From assembly GCA_949775045.1 (NCBI GenBank), contig OX459097.1, positions 6,465,685-6,529,684 on the forward strand: 64,000 nt of DNA, read 5' to 3'. The DNA comes from Metridium senile. Lineage: Eukaryota; Cnidaria; Anthozoa; Actiniaria; Metridiidae. Below are positions 35,050 through 47,400 of the stretch, piece by piece. Both the position numbers and the translations under genes were made by a program. The notes beneath the pieces are model-generated. The model was not told where the DNA came from and made no database searches. It saw only the letters and a program-made list of their open reading frames with translations. The number at the start of each line of letters is the position of its first letter. Position 1 is the first letter of the stretch.

Positions 35050-35830
35050 TTTTTCGCCTTGTTTTTTTTTCTAGGATTTTTAACGATTTTATCGCTCGAA
35101 TAATCGTAATGCTACCACAGAAAGCCCGCAAATTTCCATAAGAACTTGAAAATTGTAAAACAGATTTTAAGCATAAAATCAATTGCTCATCATTAATTAA
35201 GTGTGAAAAAGTGCATCATTAATTGTTTGCTTTGTTTTTCTACGATTTTTAACGATTCATCGCTCGAATTATCGTAATGTCACCACAGGAAGCCCGCAAA
35301 TTTCCGTAAGAAATCGAAAATTTTAAAATATCGATTTTACGCATAAAATCAATTGCTCGTCATTAATTAACCATGAAAAAGTGCATCATCATTTTTTCGC
35401 CTTGGTTTTCTACCATTGTTAACGATTAATCGCTCCAATAATCGTAATGTTGCCACAGGAAGCCCGCACATTTCCATAAGAAATCCAAAATTTAAAAACA
35501 TCGATTTTAAGCATAAAATCATTTGCTCGCATTTAATTAAGCATGAAAAAGTGCATCTTTATTTTTTCCGATTTGTTTTTCTTCGATATTTAACGAATTA
35601 TCGCTCGAATAACCGTAATGTTGCCACAGGAAGCCCGCAAATTTCTGTAAGAAATCGAAAATTTTAAAATATCGATTTTAAGCATAAAATCAATTGCTCG
35701 TCATTAATTAACCATGAAAAAGTGCATCATCATTTTTTTGCCTTGTTTTTCTACGATTTTTAATGATTTTATCGCTCGAATAATCGTAATGTCGCCAGAG
35801 GAAGCCCGCACATTTCCGTTAGAAATCTGC
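35050..35830 (+). repeat. ~170 bp tandem satellite, copy 2
   Basis: Five units anchored at 35091, 35259, 35429, 35600 and 35771 (spacing 168-171), each with ATCGCTCGAATAATCGTAAT, CAGGAAGCCCGCA and a CATGAAAAAGTGCATCA-like block. The partner in copy 1 is shorter and more damaged. Confidence 0.85.
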
Positions 35831-37725
35831 CATATTGGGCTCGGATAAATCCAATAAGTGTTGTATAATATTAGTAAAGCCTTGTTGTTAGAGATCAAAC
35901 ACAAATTGCTACTGCGTAATAGAGTTGTTCTCATTAACCATTGAAATAAAGTGTATTAGTTAAGATGCATTGTAGAGTTATACATTTAACACGGTTTATA
36001 AGAAAATGGCTCTTACTTTGATCTATGGTACATAGCTATATTAGTCACTATCAAAGACAATTTTGATGTTTCTGGTTGAGTGACTAAATAACCACTAAAT
36101 AAGAATTATTAGTTAGTAACTATTTTGTTTCTATTCAATGCTTGAAACATGTTTTTTTTATCAAAAATGTTTTATGTCAAAGATGAAAAAAACTCCCCCA
36201 GTCCCTTTTTTGTCTTTAAGTTGATTATTTTTCATGCAAAGAAACGAAAGAAATGACAAAAACAAGGCTTTGTAATATATTGTACTCACATAAAGTTCAT
36301 TCACAAATATTTACAAATTAATATTAAAATTTCGTGCACTGTACAAAATCTGAGTTCCCCATTGGCTCAAATCGATCACGTGGAGTGCTGTTATAACGCA
36401 CGCTCAGCGAACTCAATTTTTATATTAAAAGAGTTAGTGACTTTTCGTTCGTTCTTTATCGGCAAATACAGGCACGCGCTGACTGTTCAATGAAGGAGAT
36501 ATTTTAAATACTGTGTCCAGTCTCCAACCCCTAATTACAATAGTATAATTGTAAATATCCAGTATTCCAAACACTTATAATCAATGAATTAGCACTTTAA
36601 AATCAAGGTCACAGCCAATAAGCAACAGTCGACACTCCATGCAAAGCGAGTCAATATTTTTTCTTTTATCAATTTGCTAATAGCATATTTTGGTTGTTAT
36701 CCATTGTAATGGTAGGTGTTGAACCAAATGCTGCAAAGGATGTCGGTATTTTTCTCGTTATCAATTTACTTGTGTTTCTGTGATATCAACATCGCAGGCT
36801 GTTGCAGTTGTAAATGTTCAACTCAATATCTCAACAAATATCTGATAATAAGAAAGAATTTAAAGATGACATTACTGACATCTTTTGCAGTCTTTGAGTG
36901 TCAACAGATGCTTCTGCGGCTGTAACATCAATTGTTGAAATTGGTGCATTTTACTATTTAAACTATTATAACTAATACCATGGCACTGAGGGATATTAGT
37001 GATTAAATGCCCCTGAATCAGAGGGAAGTTTAGTGGAAGTCCCGAGGCAGCAGTAAAATTGGTGCATTTTACTATTTAGTATTTATTTAAATAGTCTCTT
37101 ATGCAACCCATGCACAATTGCGTTGCGACCTAACACTACAGCTGCAAAATAAAAGGAGGTAACATTGCATGACAACACACATTGCAGCAGTACAGAAGAC
37201 TGTGATGCTGTGGTTCTGCTTAAGCCCATCAGGCAGATGCGCATGATGTAACAATTATACGTGCCTCAAGTTTGTTATGTTGTTCTCTCCCTTGCCACAA
37301 GTGTTATTTATGCTATTTATACAAACCTTAAATGTTAATTTGTAATAGTTTAATAAAAGAAAACAATGGAAATATGATCTACTGTGCCTTGATACTGTAT
37401 TGAATACTCTGCTAACAATTTCTCCCGGGGGAGGGGGGTTATTCTACCAAACATCCTTATATTATTTGCTATACGATATTCGCTATACGGGATATTTGCT
37501 ATACGGGATATTTGCTGAACGGGATATTTGCTATACGTGATATAGTACTTTCTAAATCAATCGTTTTCCTTTGTTGTTTATCAACTACTACATTATCACG
37601 CTGTCAAGACCTCGGTCTGGTATTTTCCCGTACAGACCTCACGCTCGGTTAATAATCAACACTTCCCTATCGAAGTATAGTATATATGTATCAGTGTCAG
37701 TTTTCTTTATTATTACTTAAGTGAT

Positions 37726-37877
37726 TGTTTCAGCATAAAATTATGTATTTTTGGGTTTCCTGTGGCATTTAGGTCACGTGCTTTTGAGCACATGGTCGAT
37801 GTAAAGAAGAGGAATAAATCAAGTCGTGAATCGAGTTTTTAGTGTTTATTTATACGAGCTATTTCTTCAACGAAACA
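37726..37877 (+). repeat. BEL/Pao 5' LTR
   Basis: Starts TGTTTCAGCATAAAATTATG and ends CTTCAACGAAACA, with TGTTTC/GAAACA terminal inverted repeats. It contains AATAAA at 37813-37818, a candidate polyadenylation signal. 152 bp is short for an LTR of this superfamily. Confidence 0.97.
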
Positions 37878-37882
37878 TAAAT

Positions 37883-37899
37883 TGGTCCTTCGAGCCGGA
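37883..37899 (+). promoter_or_regulatory. Primer-binding site, tRNA-Tyr type
   Basis: TGGTCCTTCGAGCCGGA begins five bases after the 5' LTR. It is complementary to the 3' end of animal tRNA-Tyr (ending CCGGCTCGAAGGA plus CCA) over 17 bases. Confidence 0.8.
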
Positions 37900-38054
37900 T
37901 CCCTACCTATTCTACAAGTTACGGATTGGAATTTATTTGGATTTGACTACGTATTTTTGATATTTTGACAATAATCTGGACGTGCCATTGGCGGCTTCGT
38001 GCGTGGTTATATTAGTTCACATCGAATATTATTGTTAAATTCGCCTTATTTACA

Positions 38055-41000
38055 ATGAGTGACGCCGAAGAAACAACGGAAGAAAACTGGAAAACAAAAG
38101 TGGAGGAGCTTAAGCGAGAAAAAAGAAAGAAGAAAAGCGCTATTACGAAATTATTGAATAACTTGGCCGAGAAAGTACAAGATGGCGACAACGAGGAAAT
38201 CAAAGTTATTCTGACACGTCTGGAAGAGTTAAAAGACACCACCATCGATCTGATAGACGAACTTGCAGCAGTTTATAAAGAAAACAAACAAGAACAATGG
38301 ACAAAAGCAGGAGAAGAAGCAGATGAGCTTATGGAGCGAATCGATAAAGAGGCGTGTATCGCTCGCTTGGCTTTGACGACAGCAACGAAAGGAACCCCTC
38401 AAAACAACGGATCACCTGAAAAGACTTCTACCAACGAAAAAAAAGTAGCAAGTGGGATTAGCAATTTGGAACGTATTAAAATTCCCAACTTCAGCGGGAA
38501 TAAAAGTGAGTTCCCACACTGGCATGCGACATTCCTTAGTTGTGTTGATCAGACGTCGATGACAGCTCAATTTAAGATGTTGCGACTTGAGTCATGCCTT
38601 ACCGGAGAAGCATTGGAGACTATCAAAGGACTTGGCTATTCAGAAGCAGCCTATGACGTGGCAAAAGCAAGATTAGTTCGAAAATATGGCGGAAATAGAA
38701 GAGAAGTACAAAGTCACTTGGAGGAACTCTTGAAAATGAAGCCAATCAGAGAGGAAAATCCCAAGGCCCTTGAACAATTCGCAGACATACTTGAGAGAGC
38801 CGTAGTTAAGCTGCAAGAGAATGACCGGAAAGCTGACTTAGAAGTGGGAACCCTGTACACCATCATCCTCGAGAAAATGCCTGAAAAGTTAATCACCCAG
38901 TACTACCGGTGGTTGAAAGAACAGGGGAAAGCTGAATCTCTCGTAACATTAAAAGACTGGACTGCGGAGGAGGCTGAGTATCAGATGCAAGCAGCAGAGT
39001 TAAAGCATGGCCTAAAGGCTCCAAGTACCCCTTCTAGGCCCCCAAGACAAACCAGCAGAGTATATGGAACCACTCATACAGATAAAAGACAGCAAGATGA
39101 TGACAAACGGAGAGGGTGTAAGTGTTGTGGCGGACCCCATGGACTATGGAATTGTGAAACTTTCAAACGCAAGAGTAGTAAAGAACGATGGACCACAGCG
39201 AAGAAACTTGGCGTGTGTTATAGATGTTTATCTAATGGACACTTGGGCAGCAATTGTCCAAGAAGCAGAGTATGCAATCTCAATGGATGTACTGACAGTC
39301 ACCATAGGCTGTTACATGCAGATAAACCAAGTGAGAGTACAACACAAATGCATCAACCAGGTCCATCGCTCCCATCGTACTCGTCAACATATCAGTCTTC
39401 AAATCAACAATGGAATGGTGCATATTCGCAAGGTGGCCAATACACACCCAACATGAGTAGCTCAGTGTTAACGCCATTGAGCCCTGGTTTGGACACAACG
39501 AGGTCCACATTTCAAGCACCAAGTCAAAGTATTTTTGGAGGTAGTCGAACCACGGAGGGGGATGCCAATACTCACGCTGCATCACGCAAGTTGGAAACTC
39601 CTGACGACATAGCATTACGGACCATTCCTGTCATTTTAAAGAATGGTAACAAGAGACTGTTAGTGAACTGTTTCCTTGATGAAGGAAGCGATACAACGTA
39701 TGTGAATGAGGATATACTTCACGAATTTGGAATACAAGGTGAAAAAGAATGGATAAAGGTCAATGTTGCCAACAACCAACAAGTACGATTTCTCTCAATG
39801 ACCTTCAGTATCGGATTAGAAAGTGTAGATGGTAGTGTTAGCGCAGATATCAAAGCAAAGACGTCTGGAAATATTTGTGGTGGAATGAAGCCTGTCGATT
39901 GGTTAAAGATGAGAAAGAAATGGGATCATTTAAAGGATATCCCATTCCCACAACTAGCAAACAAAGGAACAATTGACATTTTACTAGGAACTGACAACTA
40001 TAACTTGATGTACCCAATGCAAGAAATCATTGGTGGACTGCACGAACCCTATGCACGACTTTGTCCTCTTGGATGGACTGCGGTTGGCCGACTAGCTGAC
40101 AACCATGCTCGATTCAACTACCATACAAGGCGGTGCAACACATATAGTATACATGGTCTGACCACGGAGACGTCAGCTGATTTGAACACAACCTTGAAGC
40201 ACTTTTGGGACTTGGATACAATGGGTATCATACCATCAGGACCAGCAATGAGTCCAGATGAATCGGCAGCAATGCAGAAAGTGTCTGAGTCATTAACTTA
40301 CAACAATGGACATTATGCGGTAGCTGTTCCATGGAAAGATGAACGACCAGAACTACCCAGCAATAGACCGTTAGCTGAACAACGATTGAAATCAACAGAA
40401 AGGAAGTTGGCTGCCAACCCAGAAGTAGCATGTGCATACCAGGAAGTCATTGACGAGTACTTAGAGAAAAAGTACATTCGCAAAGTATCAGCAGAGGAGC
40501 CGAAACCAGACACCGAATGGCTACTACCTCATTTCCCAGTTATTCGACAGGATAAGTCAACGACAAAGACTCGAATTGTCTTTGATGCCTCAGCAGAGTT
40601 TAATGGCAAGAGTTTAAACCAAGCAGCACTTCCGGGGCCAAAGCTGCAAACTGACATTTTAGACGTAATAATTAGGTTCCGCAAGGAACTTATCGCTCTA
40701 GTTGGTGACATTAATCAAATGTACCTTCAGGTCCTACTACTACCAGAAGACCAACCATTACATAGATTTTTGTGGAGAGACATGAAACTGAACAATGAAC
40801 CACAAGTGTACGAGTTTTCAAGACTTATCTTTGGAGGATGTTATGGCCCATTTTACGCACAATATGTATGGCAGAAGCATGCCGAAACACATCAGAAAGA
40901 ATATCCTCTGGCAAGCGAAATGGTTAAGAAAAGCTGCTACATGGATGATGTCATGTGTTCTGTAAAGTCCATTGAGGAAGCAAAAGAAGTAAGAAGACAG

Positions 41001-43580
41001 CTAACAGAGCTTGGAGACAGAGCTGGATTTCACATCCGCAAGTGGCTTTCGCAAGAAACTGAGGTAGTCGCTGACGTACCAGAGGAGGATCGAGCTAAGG
41101 AAATGAAGATTGGAGAATCTCAATCGACTAAAACTCTTGGAGTGTTGTGGACTGTTCAGGACGATAAGATGTCATTTAACTTCACACCACCTTCAACTGA
41201 GTTTGTCTTCACAAAGCGCAATGTTTTAAGGAAGATTGCGACAATATTCGATCCATTTGGATTTTTAGCACCATATATTGTGCGTGCTAAAATGCTTATG
41301 CAAGAGAGATGGATGGAGGCCCTTGGTTGGGATGAGGAACTCCCAGATCATCTTAAAAGAAAGTGGAGATTATGGTTCAACGAACTAGAGATGCTGGACA
41401 AGATCCAAATACAACGATGCCTGAGAGATGACCGAGCAGTGAAAGACATAACAGTACATACATTCAGTGATGCATCTAGCAAAGCTTATGCTGCAGCAAC
41501 CTATACACGACATGAATATGAAGACGGATCAATCAGCACTCAGTTAGTTGCAGCAAAGAGTAGACTTGCTCCTGTGAAGGCTGTAAGTATTCCACGCTTA
41601 GAGCTCATGGGGGCACTGATGGGTCTACGCTTAACTAAGAAGGTATGCTCAGCACTGGAACTTACTTTGAACAAGGTTACCTACTGGGTCGATAGCGACA
41701 ATGTTGGATTCTGGATACAAGGACAGAGTCGCAATTATAAGCCATTTGTGTCACATCGAGTAGGCGAGATTCATGAGGAATCTAATCCAGACCAGTGGAG
41801 ATATGTCCCGACCAAACTGAACCCAGCCGACAAAGGGACAAGAGGACTACTAGTAGATGAATTAGTTAATGATAACTGCTGGTTTCATGGCCCAGCTTAT
41901 CTACAGAAAGATGAAGATGAATGGCCAAACCGGATGTTCGGAAGTGCTCCTGATGCACAGAAAGAAGTGAAATCAGAAAAGAGAGAGAACCTCGCCCACC
42001 AGTCTAACAATACGGATAAAGAAGCACGATTTGCCTATTTTGCAGCTGCTCAAGAAAAGATACCGGATGCAACAAAGTACTCCAAGTGGTACAGGACACA
42101 TCCAAAGAGAAAACTTGAGATTGGAACCTCACTTGTCCGAGTTGTGGCTTGGATAAATCGTTTTGTTAACAATGCACGTAAACGTCAAGAAGAAAGAAAG
42201 ACCTGTCACGAGTTGACACCAGAGGAACTTTGCATGGCAGAGAAGCAACTTATTAAGTCTGCACAGAAGGAATGCTTCCCCGAGGAGATTGAAGCACTAT
42301 CACTTAACAAACCACTACCAAAGAAGAGTACTATCTTAGCCATCACACCAATATTAGTTGATGGAATTCTTCGTGCAAATACCAGACTGCGTTATGCAGA
42401 GGAATTACCTGAAGATGTAAAGTATCCCATCATACTCCCAAAAAGACACGCAGTTACAAAGATGATTGTGAGGTATCATCATGAACTAGAAGGACATGAG
42501 ATGGGAGTAAACTACACATTTAATCATTTAAGAGAGAAATACTTCATAATTCATGGACGACAAGAGGTCAAGAGATGTATTAAAGACTGTGCAGAATGTT
42601 CAAGACGGTACAGAGGAAGTGCAGCGCAACAACAGATGGCACCATTACCACGTATACGCTTAGAAGTAACAGAGAGACCATTCACCAATTGTGCTACAGA
42701 TTTTGCTGGACCATTCTACACCATTCAGGGACGTGGGCGACCGCGTCTAAAACGTTATCTGTGCTTGTTTGTATGTCTACAGACACGCTGTTGTCACTTA
42801 GAGATGGCAACATCTCTAGAGACAGACGGATTTCTGAATGCCTTCACAAGAATGGTGGCTCGACGAGGATGGCCCAAACTGATGCTAAGTGACAACGGAA
42901 CCAACTACGTTGGCGCAGCTCGAGAAATCAAGGAACTAGTTGATGAGATCAACCAAGAACAGGTACAACGAATGACCTGCAACCAAGGGGTTAAATGGAT
43001 GTTTAATCCCCCATCTGGACCTCACTTTGGAGGCGTGTTCGAAAGCATGATAAAAGCAGCAAAGCGAGCTATTTATGCTGAATTATCTGGAGCAGACGTG
43101 AACGATGAAGAGCTTCAGACAGTGATGATAGGAGCTGAAAGCCTGTTGAACTCAAGACCTCTGACCACACTCAGCGGAGACCACAACGATGAGGCGGTGC
43201 TGACTCCCAATCATTTCCTCATAGGGAAAATGGGAGGAGAGTTAGCTCCAGAGACCGTCGACTCTACACCTGGTAAGCTACGTCAGCGATGGAGAAGAGT
43301 TCAGGAACTCATTCGAAAGGTATGGCAGCGATGGATGAAGGAATACCTGCCACTAATCGGATCTAGGCACAAGTGGTTTCTACCTACAGAGAATCTGAAA
43401 GTGGGAGATGTTGTGCTAGAGATCGAACCCAAGACGCCTCGTCGAAAGTGGAGAATCGGATGCATTGAAGAAGTCTATCCAGGACAAGATGGACTTGTCA
43501 GAGTGGTGGATATACGCATTGGAGGACGGGTGATGCGGCGCCCAATCCACAAATTGTCACCACTGGAAGCCAATGTTTAG
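38055..43580 (+). CDS. BEL/Pao Gag-Pol polyprotein (1841 aa)
   Basis: One uninterrupted frame. The charged, helical N-terminus covers residues 1-110. A DUF1759-type Gag domain is at ~140-310 (IKIPNFSGNKSEFPHWHATF). Zinc knuckles are near 355-415 (CYRCLSNGHLGSNC is a canonical C-x2-C-x4-H-x4-C). The protease-like region is near 540 (FLDEGSDTTYV; D-E-G where D-S/T-G is usual). Reverse transcriptase is at ~835-1000 with YMDD at ~962. RNase H is from ~1135 (TFSDASSKAY; PRLELMGA; WVDSD). The integrase HHCC finger is at ~1475-1516 and the catalytic core at ~1547-1664 (TDFAGPF, LSDNGTNYVG, GVFESM supply the D, D and E). A DUF5641-like tail is at ~1740-1835. Roles: capsid, reverse transcription and integration. 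Likely autonomous and intact; the DEG protease motif is the one oddity. Confidence 0.96.
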   Translation: MSDAEETTEENWKTKVEELKREKRKKKSAITKLLNNLAEKVQDGDNEEIKVILTRLEELKDTTIDLIDELAAVYKENKQEQWTKAGEEADELMERIDKEACIARLALTTATKGTPQNNGSPEKTSTNEKKVASGISNLERIKIPNFSGNKSEFPHWHATFLSCVDQTSMTAQFKMLRLESCLTGEALETIKGLGYSEAAYDVAKARLVRKYGGNRREVQSHLEELLKMKPIREENPKALEQFADILERAVVKLQENDRKADLEVGTLYTIILEKMPEKLITQYYRWLKEQGKAESLVTLKDWTAEEAEYQMQAAELKHGLKAPSTPSRPPRQTSRVYGTTHTDKRQQDDDKRRGCKCCGGPHGLWNCETFKRKSSKERWTTAKKLGVCYRCLSNGHLGSNCPRSRVCNLNGCTDSHHRLLHADKPSESTTQMHQPGPSLPSYSSTYQSSNQQWNGAYSQGGQYTPNMSSSVLTPLSPGLDTTRSTFQAPSQSIFGGSRTTEGDANTHAASRKLETPDDIALRTIPVILKNGNKRLLVNCFLDEGSDTTYVNEDILHEFGIQGEKEWIKVNVANNQQVRFLSMTFSIGLESVDGSVSADIKAKTSGNICGGMKPVDWLKMRKKWDHLKDIPFPQLANKGTIDILLGTDNYNLMYPMQEIIGGLHEPYARLCPLGWTAVGRLADNHARFNYHTRRCNTYSIHGLTTETSADLNTTLKHFWDLDTMGIIPSGPAMSPDESAAMQKVSESLTYNNGHYAVAVPWKDERPELPSNRPLAEQRLKSTERKLAANPEVACAYQEVIDEYLEKKYIRKVSAEEPKPDTEWLLPHFPVIRQDKSTTKTRIVFDASAEFNGKSLNQAALPGPKLQTDILDVIIRFRKELIALVGDINQMYLQVLLLPEDQPLHRFLWRDMKLNNEPQVYEFSRLIFGGCYGPFYAQYVWQKHAETHQKEYPLASEMVKKSCYMDDVMCSVKSIEEAKEVRRQLTELGDRAGFHIRKWLSQETEVVADVPEEDRAKEMKIGESQSTKTLGVLWTVQDDKMSFNFTPPSTEFVFTKRNVLRKIATIFDPFGFLAPYIVRAKMLMQERWMEALGWDEELPDHLKRKWRLWFNELEMLDKIQIQRCLRDDRAVKDITVHTFSDASSKAYAAATYTRHEYEDGSISTQLVAAKSRLAPVKAVSIPRLELMGALMGLRLTKKVCSALELTLNKVTYWVDSDNVGFWIQGQSRNYKPFVSHRVGEIHEESNPDQWRYVPTKLNPADKGTRGLLVDELVNDNCWFHGPAYLQKDEDEWPNRMFGSAPDAQKEVKSEKRENLAHQSNNTDKEARFAYFAAAQEKIPDATKYSKWYRTHPKRKLEIGTSLVRVVAWINRFVNNARKRQEERKTCHELTPEELCMAEKQLIKSAQKECFPEEIEALSLNKPLPKKSTILAITPILVDGILRANTRLRYAEELPEDVKYPIILPKRHAVTKMIVRYHHELEGHEMGVNYTFNHLREKYFIIHGRQEVKRCIKDCAECSRRYRGSAAQQQMAPLPRIRLEVTERPFTNCATDFAGPFYTIQGRGRPRLKRYLCLFVCLQTRCCHLEMATSLETDGFLNAFTRMVARRGWPKLMLSDNGTNYVGAAREIKELVDEINQEQVQRMTCNQGVKWMFNPPSGPHFGGVFESMIKAAKRAIYAELSGADVNDEELQTVMIGAESLLNSRPLTTLSGDHNDEAVLTPNHFLIGKMGGELAPETVDSTPGKLRQRWRRVQELIRKVWQRWMKEYLPLIGSRHKWFLPTENLKVGDVVLEIEPKTPRRKWRIGCIEEVYPGQDGLVRVVDIRIGGRVMRRPIHKLSPLEANV

Positions 43581-43752
43581 TCTGTACAACATTAGGAACA
43601 CTGAGAGAACACTGAGAATACTGAGACAATATCTAGACTGTTATCATGACTATGACTATGTTTTGAAAAGAAAAAAAAAACACTGTTTTTTTGTACATTT
43701 TATTGTAATCTCGTTTATTTCCTATGTAAGGAATTGTAAGATATACAATCCC

Positions 43753-43763
43753 GGAGGGGGAAA
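43753..43763 (+). promoter_or_regulatory. Polypurine tract
   Basis: GGAGGGGGAAA immediately before the 3' LTR, the expected plus-strand primer. Confidence 0.85.
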
Positions 43764-43915
43764 TGTTTCAGCATAAAATTATGTATTTTTGGGTTTCCTG
43801 TGGCATTTAGGTCACGTGCTTTTGAGCACATGGTCGATGTAAAGAAGAGGAATAAATCGAGTCGTGAATCGAGTTTTTAGTGTTTATTTATACGAGCTAT
43901 TTCTTCAACGAAACA
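43764..43915 (+). repeat. BEL/Pao 3' LTR
   Basis: Identical to the 5' LTR except for one base. AATAAA at 43851-43856. Followed by the target duplication GTGAT. Confidence 0.97.
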
Positions 43916-44202
43916 GTGATTTTTATTTATTTATTACAAAATTTCTAAAATTTAGATTTTTTTGTGTCAATATCTTCCTATATCAGCCAAAAATATGTTT
44001 CTACAAATGTCCATTTTTTCTGTTTCACATTTGAAAATACTGAATATTTTATACGTGCAGTTCCGTTACACACACTTTTGCGTCAGTTTTATACAAAAAG
44101 GTTTATTTTACAATGAATGTTCTGCTAGAATTAAGCGCGTCTAGAAAATAACGCTCGTACGGATATTCCAGTTTCACGTTATCACCGCTGTACTATTTGA
44201 CT

Positions 44203-44351
44203 AAAGGCGCATTTACACAGGGTTAGGCCTCGATTTGTTGTAAAAATATTCACAAATCCCAAGTAAAGCCCGAAAATTGTTGTCCACTAATTATAGAAAA
44301 TACATTTGAATTTAGTCTGTATTGAGGCTATCCCTGTGCAAATGCGCCTTT
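44203..44351. mobile_element. Foldback element, AAAGGCGCATTTACACAGGG ends
   Basis: AAAGGCGCATTTACACAGGG pairs with CCCTGTGCAAATGCGCCTTT ~110 bp away, with GGTTAGGCCTCGAT and ATTGAGGCTATCC continuing the arms. It lies between the BEL/Pao element and the 3' end of SARDH; the remainder of 43921-44458 shows nothing recognisable. Confidence 0.7.
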
Positions 44352-44458
44352 TGTGAAATTATACAACGGTGCTAGAAAACATAAAACTGGTCTATTGTGT
44401 ATAGTAAACCTTGACTGTTGCGGTAAAAGTTTAAAGTAAATTAGATTTACAATTCGTT

Positions 44459-47400
44459 TTAACTATATTCCCCTTTAACTCGTAAATTCTTAGGATCAAA
44501 TGGTGCTTTGAGGTGAATGTGAGCAGGAAAGACCTCACCCATAGATTCTAACGAATAAGTACCACTTTTTAGGTAATTAGTATTAATAATTTGACCATTA
44601 GGATCTTGAATATAGCCGTAAGCAATGCTTTTACCAACGGCATAACCAAAGTCGCCACGACGAATGAATCCAACAACGTCTTCATTGCGTCGTACTGCTT
44701 CAAGTCCTAGTAGTGCTTTAGGTCTGAAGACAGATAAGAATAAGTAAGATTACAGGGTAGTGACGATGGGATACATGTGGGATCAGGGATCACCGACATG
44801 CCTGGGAACGGGGATCACATCAGTCCGAATAAGCGGGAATCAGGGATCACAGAAGAGGGATCGGGATCGTATGATTAAATTCAGGGATCAGAACATTTTT
44901 TGTGGGATCAGGGATAAAAATACGCGAGATTTTGGGATCAGGTATCAAACTTTTGTGTAAAAAATCGCGATCAATCACGAGAAAACGACCCTGAAGAGTA
45001 TTTAAATTAGCAAGCAAGTGAAGTGAGTGGGTCAGTTATTATTAAAGCAAGTGAATGAGTAAGTCAGTAAGTCCGTAAGTCAATCAGTAAATGAGCAAGT
45101 GAGCGAGTAAGAGAGTTAGTACTTAAAGTAAGTAAGTAATAAGTCAACCAGTAAGCGAGGGTTAAGTAATTACATGTATAAGCAAGTAATAAGTAAGTAA
45201 ATAAGTAAGCAAGTCAGTAAATACGTAAATGAGCAAGTAAGCAAGTCAGCAAGTACGTAAATGAGTAAATAAGCAAGCAAGTAAGTAAGTCAGTATGTAA
45301 GTAAGCAAGCAAGTAAGTAAGTCAGTAAATACATGTACGTAAATGAGCAAGTAAGTAAGTAAGTAAGTTTATACGTAAATGAGTAAGAAAGTAATCGAGT
45401 AAGTGAGGATTGTTATAAACACTCCACTGAATTGATAATCCATGTTTTTACTTACTCGTCAATGGTAAAGCAAACAAGCTTTTTCTTCAGTCCCTCTGAT
45501 TTCTGCTTCTCCAAAGCTTCACGTCCCAAGAAAGGAGTGTCGGTTTTCAGCTTACACGTAAACCCTAACCCTGCTTCAAGAGGCGTGTCGTCATGACGGA
45601 GGTCCTGGTGCCAATGTTTGTAACCCTTTTCCGCACTCAGAGAATCGATGGCGCGGTAGCCTGAATTGATGATTCCAGAGTCCTTGCCAGCTTCCATGAC
45701 TGCTCGGTAAACTGAGACACAGGAATCCCGAGGAATGTGCAGTTCAAAGCCAAGTTCTCCTACGAAGGTTAGTCGAATAACTGTGACGTAGTGTCCGGCA
45801 ATGTTGATGACTTTATGGGTTGAGAATGGAAAGCTATCCAAACCGAGATCAGAGTCTGTAATTGACTGTAAAACCTCCAGACTGAAAAAGACAGGAATTA
45901 CATATTATGATTGCTTGAAATTATAGATTCTGATCCAAACATTTGCACAAAATTAGTGTTTTTTTTAATCAAACAAACAATCAAACATGGAATGCAACAT
46001 TCAATCAATCAATTCAATCATCAACAATGTTGGTTAGCCTTGGCCAGTTGATAAGCATGTCAGTGATCCAGTTGGTTATAGTCAGTGATCCAGTTGGTTA
46101 TAGTCAGTCAGTCAGTCAGTCAGTCAGTCAGTCAGTCAGTCAGTCAGTCAGTCAGTCAGTCAGTCAGTCAGTCAGTCAGTCAGTCAGTCAGTCAGTCAGT
46201 CAGTCAGTCAGTCAGTCAGTCAGTCAGTCAGTCAGTCAGTCAGTCAGTCAGTCAGTCAGTCAGTCAGTCAGTCAGAACGGATCCACACTTTCTCTTTCTT
46301 ACCTTTTTGGCCCTTGAACACTCAACATGCCCATGTCATTAGTATGGTCATCTAGTTGGACATTGAACTTTTTCTCAGCCAAGATGTTCTTGATGTGGTT
46401 CCAACTGTGCTCACCAATACCACCACCAATTGCCAGGTAGAAACCATCACCTAACAATAGAGAATTCTTAGTTCTTGTTGTGCTTCCCCCATATATCCAT
46501 ATATACAATCATTTCTATTTATTTCAAATACAACTGCTGATTGCTATATGTAAGTAGAATCCATCACTTTGTAAAAGAGAAATCTTAGTTCTTGTTGTGC
46601 TTCCCACTCATAAAACCATATACAATCATTCCATTCATTTCAAATACAAATGCCGATTGCTATATGTTGGTAGAATCCATCACTTTGTAAAAGAGAAATC
46701 TTAGTTCTTGTTGTGCTTCCCCCTCATAAAACCATATACATCCATCCCATTCATTTCAAATACAGCTGCTGATTGCTATATGTAAGTAGAATCCATCACT
46801 TTGTAAAAGAGAAATCTTAGTTCTTGTTGTGCTTCCCCCTCATAAAACCATATACAATCATCCCATTCATTTCAAATACAACTGCTGATTGCTATATGTT
46901 GGTAGAATCCATCACTTTGTAAAAGAAAAATCTTAGTTCTTGTTGTGCTTCCCCCCATATATCATATACAATCATCCCATTCATTTCAAATACAACTGCT
47001 GATTGCTATATGTTGGTAGAATCCATCACTTTGTAAAAGAAAAATCTTAGTTCTTGTTGTGCTTCCCCCCATATATCATATACAATCATCCCATTCATTT
47101 TCAAATACAACTGCCGATTGCTATATGTTGGTAGAATCCATCACTTTGTAAAAGAAAAATCTTAGTTCTTGTTGTGCTTCCCCCCATATATCATATACAA
47201 TCATTTCCATTCATTTTCAAATACAACTGCTGATTGCTATATGTAAGCAGAATCCATCACTTTGTAAAAGAGAAATCTTAGTTCTTGTTGTGCTTCCCCC
47301 TCATAAAACCATATACAATCATCCCATTCATTTCAAATACAACTGCCGATTGCTATATGTTGGTAGAATCCATCACTTTGTAAAAGAAAAATCTTAGTTC

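Larger units (their letters stand above)
30880..37588 (+). repeat. Segmental duplication copy 2
   Basis: Partner of 1525-8024, ~29.4 kb away in direct orientation. It begins around CTGTCTGGCTACAAGATTGA and ends at TTTATCAACTAC (37588). It carries the intact LamG-like exons and the lectin C-half. It lacks the MITEs of copy 1 at 3640, 4098, 6622 and 7045 but has its own at 33219 and 34161. It is followed after ~137 bp by the intact BEL/Pao element. Confidence 0.85.
37726..43915 (+). mobile_element. Complete BEL/Pao LTR retrotransposon
   Basis: A 6190-bp element with two 152-bp LTRs, one 1841-codon ORF, a primer-binding site, a polypurine tract and a perfect 5-bp target duplication GTGAT (37721-37725 and 43916-43920). 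The LTRs differ at one position (A versus G in AATAAATC(A/G)AGTC), implying recent insertion. It landed ~137 bp beyond duplication copy 2. Confidence 0.97.
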
